This document shows positions 60,383 to 64,000 of a DNA stretch of 64,000 nt, piece by piece. The notes beneath the pieces are model-generated. The model worked only from the letters and a program-made list of their open reading frames with translations. It ran no database searches and was not told where the DNA came from. Both the position numbers and the translations under genes were made by a program. This stretch comes from Paraburkholderia silviterrae (GTDB lineage Bacteria; Pseudomonadota; Gammaproteobacteria; Burkholderiales; Burkholderiaceae), in the NCBI RefSeq assembly GCF_004353915.1, contig NZ_SMRP01000030.1, positions 1-64,000 of the forward strand, written 5' to 3'. Each line of letters starts with the position of its first letter. Position 1 is the stretch's first letter.

Positions 60383-61395
60383 GGCATGTTGAGCGCGACG
60401 GATCTGCTGGAAACCATTATGTGAAGCAATGTGGACGGGGCATGTTTGTGCGTCTCGCTATATGAATCGAATTTCTTTTCATTTTTCGATTGATTTATTC
60501 GGTCGATATTAGTGAGTGCTTTTGAATTTTGATTTCTCAGTTTTTGTCGTGATTCGGTTTGGTGTTGGCATTTCCTTGTTTTCATGTCGGTATATTGGTG
60601 TTGCCCCTGTGCGGGGCGGCACCTACTTTTCTTTGCAGCCGCAAAGAAAAGTAGGCAAAAGAAAGCGGCTCAAACCGCCAGTGTGACGCGGTCCCCCACT
60701 GCCCTATTAATCGGAGCGGCTCCGGGGCATCCGTCTCCTCGCACACTCCGCCTTAGTGATAAGGGGCTCATCCTTCCCGCCGCGCGCTACGCGCGGGCGG
60801 AAGGGTCTGCATGGAAAACCGAGCTTGCTGCCGGCGAATGCGCGGGAGTGCCGCCGGGTGAATATGCCGGAGTCCTACGAAAACATGTGCACACCACTGG
60901 TTTTGGTTATGCCCGACGGCGCGCGGAGCGCCGCCGGATGGATGAGCCCTTAGTCACTCCGGGTGACGACGAGTGATGACAGACGCTCCGGAGCCGCTCC
61001 GATATAAGTCGAGTGGTGGACTGCGTCACACTGGTGGTGTGAGCGGCTTTCTTTTGCCTACTTTTCTTTGCCGCTGCAAAGAAAAGTAGGTGCCGCCCCG
61101 CACAGGGGTAACACTAATAGACCGACATGAAACCAAGGAAAGGCCAACAGCAAAATTCCAACAGCATCACCGTTTATCGCTGGACGCCGTGATTCGGCGT
61201 TGCGTCCATGAGCGCAGCGTGAAGAGGAAGTCCTCGATCTCTGTAGGAAAACGCTGACAACCCTGCTGTTGCGACTACAGCAAGTTCGCTGAGCGCTGAT
61301 TTTCCTTACCCCCCGCCAAAGCAATACTTCCGTCACCAGAGCGGCACACGAGTCGTTGGGCGCCCCAGCCCCGACGCCGCCTGCTGGAGACGCCC
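60383..61395. other. Intergenic region between lrp-like gene and flhD, mostly one palindromic element
   Basis: 60383-60563 is AT-rich and holds nothing recognised. 60564-61148 is the large palindromic element described separately. 61149-61395 shows no gene and probably carries part of the flhDC upstream control region. A 130-codon open frame (60584-60976) within the element follows its inverted-repeat structure and is not supported as a gene. Confidence 0.6.
60564..61148. repeat. 585-bp imperfect palindromic intergenic element
   Basis: The left arm (from 60564 to about 60800) matches the complement of the right arm (about 60910 to 61148) nearly along its whole length, with scattered mismatches. 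Each arm contains its own perfect 15-bp hairpin: CCTACTTTTCTTTGC at 60622-60636 with complement 60641-60655, and 61057-61071 with 61076-61090. The terminal 125 bp of the arms are the best conserved. I associate this hairpin motif with repeated intergenic sequence in Burkholderia-group genomes. No transposase is encoded, so it would be a MITE- or REP-like element. Confidence 0.75.
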
Positions 61396-61536
61396 ATGAG
61401 CCTCATCGCACAAGACCTGATCGAACTGCTCCGCCTCGCCCACGGTGGCGCAGGCGCGCTGACGCAGCATCTGCTGCGCGAACTGGCCACGAACCTGATC
61501 GCACAGGGCGTCGCCGACATGCGCGGCGGCTGCTGA
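61396..61536 (+). CDS. Possible 46-residue small protein upstream of flhD
   Basis: MSLIAQDLIELLRLAHGGAGALTQHLLRELATNLIAQGVADMRGGC, with GGAG about 9 bases before the ATG. It forms an amphipathic helix pattern and has codon use like real genes. It ends 104 bp before flhD. Too short for certainty, and no family is known to me. It could also be a leader peptide for flhDC. Confidence 0.35.
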   Translation: MSLIAQDLIELLRLAHGGAGALTQHLLRELATNLIAQGVADMRGGC

Positions 61537-61640
61537 CAAAACGGCACCGGCAAAGCAAACGTTTGGTAACCAACGGGCGCCTCGACTGCGAAAGCCAGTT
61601 GTCAGGACGTAGCGACGTAGCCCTTGAACGGGGGAACATC

Positions 61641-61958
61641 ATGCAAAGCACTGAAACGCTGGAATCGATTCAGGAACTGAACCTGTCCTACCTCGCACTT
61701 GCGCAGCGCCTGCTTCGCGAGGACCGCCCGGCGGGCATGTTCCGGCTGGGCCTGTCCGAGCAAGTGGCCGATCTGCTGTCCAGCCTGACGCTGGCCCAGA
61801 TCGTCAAGCTCGCTGCGTGCAATCAGTTGCTGTGCTTCTTCAGGATCAACGACCATCAGATGCTGTCGGTGCTGGCGACGCCCGCGAAGCACGTGAATAT
61901 CGCGCAAACGCATGCCGCCGTGCTGCTCGCGGGTCAGCCCGCCGAACAGTTCGCCTGA
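61641..61958 (+). CDS. flhD: Flagellar master regulator subunit FlhD
   Basis: 105 residues. MQSTETLESIQELNLSYLALAQRLLREDRPAGMFRLGLSEQVADLLSSLTLAQIVKLAACNQLLCFFRINDHQMLSVL is typical FlhD. With FlhC it forms the activator of flagellar class II genes. The ATG at 61641 follows GGGG at a normal distance. It starts 104 bp after the small open frame and ends 17 bp before flhC. Confidence 0.95.
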   Translation: MQSTETLESIQELNLSYLALAQRLLREDRPAGMFRLGLSEQVADLLSSLTLAQIVKLAACNQLLCFFRINDHQMLSVLATPAKHVNIAQTHAAVLLAGQPAEQFA

Positions 61959-61975
61959 ACGGAGCGGGACCCGCC

Positions 61976-62623
61976 ATGTCCAGGAACAGCATCATCGACG
62001 ACGCACGCGAAGTCGTGCGCGCGAGCGCGCTGATCGAACTCGGCGCACGCATGCAGGTGCTCGAAAGCGAGCTCGCGCTGCCGCGCGACCGGCTGATCCG
62101 GCTGTACCACGAGATCAAGGGGGAGTCGCCGCCGAAGGGCATGTTGCCGTCGTCCGCCGACTGGTACATGACCTGGCAGGCCAATATCCACGCATCGCTG
62201 TTCTACAACACCTACGTGTTTCTCAAGGACCAGGCGGGCTGCTCGCATCTGGACGCGCTCACCAAGGGATTCCGTCTGTACCGCGAGCACTGTGCGCACA
62301 ACAAACTCGAGATGCAGCTCGATTTGACGCGCGCCTGGACGCTCGTGCGCTTCTTCAAAGGCGGATTGCTGCAGTTGACGGCCTGCCGGCGCTGTGCCGG
62401 CAAATTCGTCATCCACAAATATGACGCACCGGATGGCAAAGTCTGCGCGATCTGCCAGCCGCCTTCGCGCGCGGGCAAGCGCGCAAAAGGCAAAGAGGCG
62501 CCCGCCGCATCTTGCGGCGCGGATGGCGCAAGTGAGGAGGCTGAAACTCAAACTGAAACTGAAGCGCTGGTTGAAACCCGGTCCGAAATACCGCCCCGCC
62601 CTACGCCGATTCCTCTCGATTGA
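61976..62623 (+). CDS. flhC: Flagellar master regulator subunit FlhC
   Basis: 215 residues. A DNA-binding helical domain is followed by the zinc-binding four-cysteine motif CRRCAGKFV...CAICQPP. It pairs with FlhD to bind promoters of flagellar genes. The C-terminal tail (AETQTETEALVETRSEIPPRPTPIPLD) is longer and more repetitive than in enterics. GGAGCGGG precedes the ATG at 61976. Its last 23 bases overlap the end of the convergent kinase gene. Confidence 0.95.
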   Translation: MSRNSIIDDAREVVRASALIELGARMQVLESELALPRDRLIRLYHEIKGESPPKGMLPSSADWYMTWQANIHASLFYNTYVFLKDQAGCSHLDALTKGFRLYREHCAHNKLEMQLDLTRAWTLVRFFKGGLLQLTACRRCAGKFVIHKYDAPDGKVCAICQPPSRAGKRAKGKEAPAASCGADGASEEAETQTETEALVETRSEIPPRPTPIPLD

Positions 62624-64000
62624 GCGCACTCACCGGCAAGCTGACCGACAAGCGAAACCCCTCGCCCGGCGCGGTGTCGACCGACACGGCGCCGCTCAAT
62701 TGCCGCACGCGCTCGCGAATGCCGAGCAACCCGAACGACTGCTCCTTGCGCATCGCGCTCGCCGCCGTCCCGCGCCCGTTGTCCGCCACCCTCACCCGGC
62801 ACGCCTCGCCATCCAGCACCACCTCGACCTCGACTTCGGTGGCCTCCGCGTGCCTCGCGATGTTGGTCAGCGCCTCCTGGACGATCCGGTAGACGGCGGT
62901 GGCGGCCGCCGAATCGAAGTACAGGTCGCCGATATCGATGTGCAGGTCCACCACGATGCCATTGCGGCTTTCGAAATCGCCGGCGAGCCACTCGAGCGCC
63001 GGCACGAGCCCGAGGTCGTCGAGCACGGTCGGGCGTAGCCCCGCCGCGATGTGCCGCACCGACCGCACGGTCTCGTCGATCAGCGTCATCATCGAGCGCG
63101 CCCGCCCGCGCAATGCCGGCGCCATCGTGCGGCCGTCGAGATCGCCTTCGAGCATCGTCAGATCGATCTTGAGGGCGGTCAGCCGCTGCCCGAGATCGTC
63201 GTGCAGCTCGCGCGCGATGCGCTTTTGCTCTTCCTCGCGAGCGGCCTGGATGCCGGCCGAGAGATGTCCCAGATGCTCGAGCTCCTTCACGCGCATGCGC
63301 TCGCGCATGTCCCTGCGCGTGAGCGCGACGAGCCGCGCATAGAGCGTGCCGCTCTCGACCAGCAGCACGATCAGCACGAAGCTCGCCGCCAGCAGGCCAT
63401 ATATGCGTCCCGCATAAAACCCGAGATCGAAGCGGCCATGATTGAGCATCGCGGCGAGCGCGATGTCGATCATCCATGCCGTCATCACGACCATCAGCCA
63501 CATATCGAGCGCCGAGCGCTTGCCGTGCCGCCACAGCATGGCAAACGCGACCGGGCTCGCCAGCCAAACGGCGCCGATCACGTAGCGGTAGCCCCAGGTG
63601 AAGCGGCCGTTCTCGAGCAGATCGGGAAGCAGCGCCTTGCCCACCGTGGCCAAAGCCGTCAGCCCGCAGACGATCGCCGTCACGGCCACCACGCAAAATG
63701 CGATCGATGCGCGTGTGGAGCGCCTTGGAACATCGCCGCGCAGGCCGCCCGAGGCGTTGCCGCCGCGCTCGCGCCCGAGCAGCACATAGGCCACGACAAA
63801 GAAGGGAAACCCGGCGTGCCAGAACATGTAGAGCCACGCCGTACTCTGCGGGCCCGCGCCGAGCAGCCCGGCGGGCGCGAACAGGCCCGGAAACGTGAGG
63901 CCATGCGCGATCGTCATGCCGGCGGTAAACAGGTAGCCGCTGCCGAGCGCGAGCAGCGCGCGCGAGCGCAACGAATTGAACTGGCCGAACAGCAGCATGG
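62601..64000 (-). CDS. MASE4-type sensor histidine kinase (partial, 5' end off window)
   Basis: At least 465 residues are visible. A multi-span membrane sensor (SRALLALGSGYLFTAGMTIAHGLTFPGLFAPAGLLGAG, then spans through about 260) resembles MASE4. A HisKA_3 dimerisation helix follows with the phospho-acceptor in AREEEQKRIARELHDDLGQRLTALKIDLTML. The HATPase domain (VYRIVQEALTNIARHAEATEVEVEV, VADNGRGT, GLLGIRERVRQLSGAVSVDTAPGEGFRLSVSLP) completes a NarX/DegS-like kinase. The first visible Met (63998) is probably internal, since MASE4 normally has another span before LLFGQF. Its response regulator is not in the window. Confidence 0.88.
   Translation of the reverse strand, partial: MLLFGQFNSLRSRALLALGSGYLFTAGMTIAHGLTFPGLFAPAGLLGAGPQSTAWLYMFWHAGFPFFVVAYVLLGRERGGNASGGLRGDVPRRSTRASIAFCVVAVTAIVCGLTALATVGKALLPDLLENGRFTWGYRYVIGAVWLASPVAFAMLWRHGKRSALDMWLMVVMTAWMIDIALAAMLNHGRFDLGFYAGRIYGLLAASFVLIVLLVESGTLYARLVALTRRDMRERMRVKELEHLGHLSAGIQAAREEEQKRIARELHDDLGQRLTALKIDLTMLEGDLDGRTMAPALRGRARSMMTLIDETVRSVRHIAAGLRPTVLDDLGLVPALEWLAGDFESRNGIVVDLHIDIGDLYFDSAAATAVYRIVQEALTNIARHAEATEVEVEVVLDGEACRVRVADNGRGTAASAMRKEQSFGLLGIRERVRQLSGAVSVDTAPGEGFRLSVSLPVSALNREESA

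Noticed and set aside
60584..60976. 130-codon open frame inside the palindromic element
   Set aside because: Its codons follow the inverted-repeat structure (it reads through the nested hairpin), with no protein family resemblance; such frames are often misannotated in repeats.

Overview
The window is high-GC DNA from a Burkholderiaceae betaproteobacterium, most likely Paraburkholderia or a close relative. The grounds are a luxR-rsaL-luxI block of the BraR/RsaL/BraI type, a pcaIJBDC operon, a DUF3005-like protein, flhDC, and a large intergenic palindrome carrying a motif I associate with Burkholderia-group genomes. Everything here comes from reading the sequence. Names are family assignments by motif and gene order, not database results.

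Left third (1-17 kb): twelve genes, all on the minus strand and tightly packed, form a Vi-antigen-like capsule locus. In transcription order they are tviB, tviD, tviE, vexA, vexB, vexC, vexD, vexE, tviC, glmS, a pectate-lyase-like gene (VexL type) and the first 23 codons of glmU, which runs off the left edge. GlmS and GlmU make UDP-GlcNAc. TviB oxidises it and TviC epimerises it to UDP-GalNAcA. TviE polymerises, TviD O-acetylates, VexE should acylate the reducing-end anchor, VexABCD export, and the lyase can cut the polymer. The most unusual point is VexC, which aligns with KpsT-type capsule ATPases but has lost the Walker A, signature, Walker B and switch-histidine residues. VexB carries a cytosolic N-terminal extension of about 190 residues. 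Upstream lie a degenerate EAL-domain protein and a GlxA-type AraC regulator, in place of TviA.

19.7-21.4 kb is an AT-richer junction with a decayed IS1111-type transposase. It is followed by a lipoprotein resembling a TIM-barrel glycoside hydrolase. 23-33 kb holds amino-acid genes: a LysE exporter, a Liv-type binding protein, a DadA-like dehydrogenase, an APC permease, two MocR-type regulators and a beta-alanine:pyruvate-type transaminase. 33-38.5 kb is the 3-oxoadipate operon pcaIJBDC with a divergent LysR gene. folE and a serine acetyltransferase follow.

41-44 kb carries a DUF3005-like protein and the quorum-sensing block braR-rsaL-braI with a lux box. Next come an MFS exporter, a universal stress protein, an FNR-type regulator, an EgtB-like iron enzyme, and a complete RND efflux operon (outer-membrane factor, adaptor, pump). 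54.9-60.4 kb has a small conserved-looking protein, a penicillin-acylase-family enzyme with in-frame repeats, an APC permease and a divergent Lrp/AsnC regulator. The right end has a 585-bp imperfect palindrome, flhDC, and a MASE4-type histidine kinase cut by the window edge.
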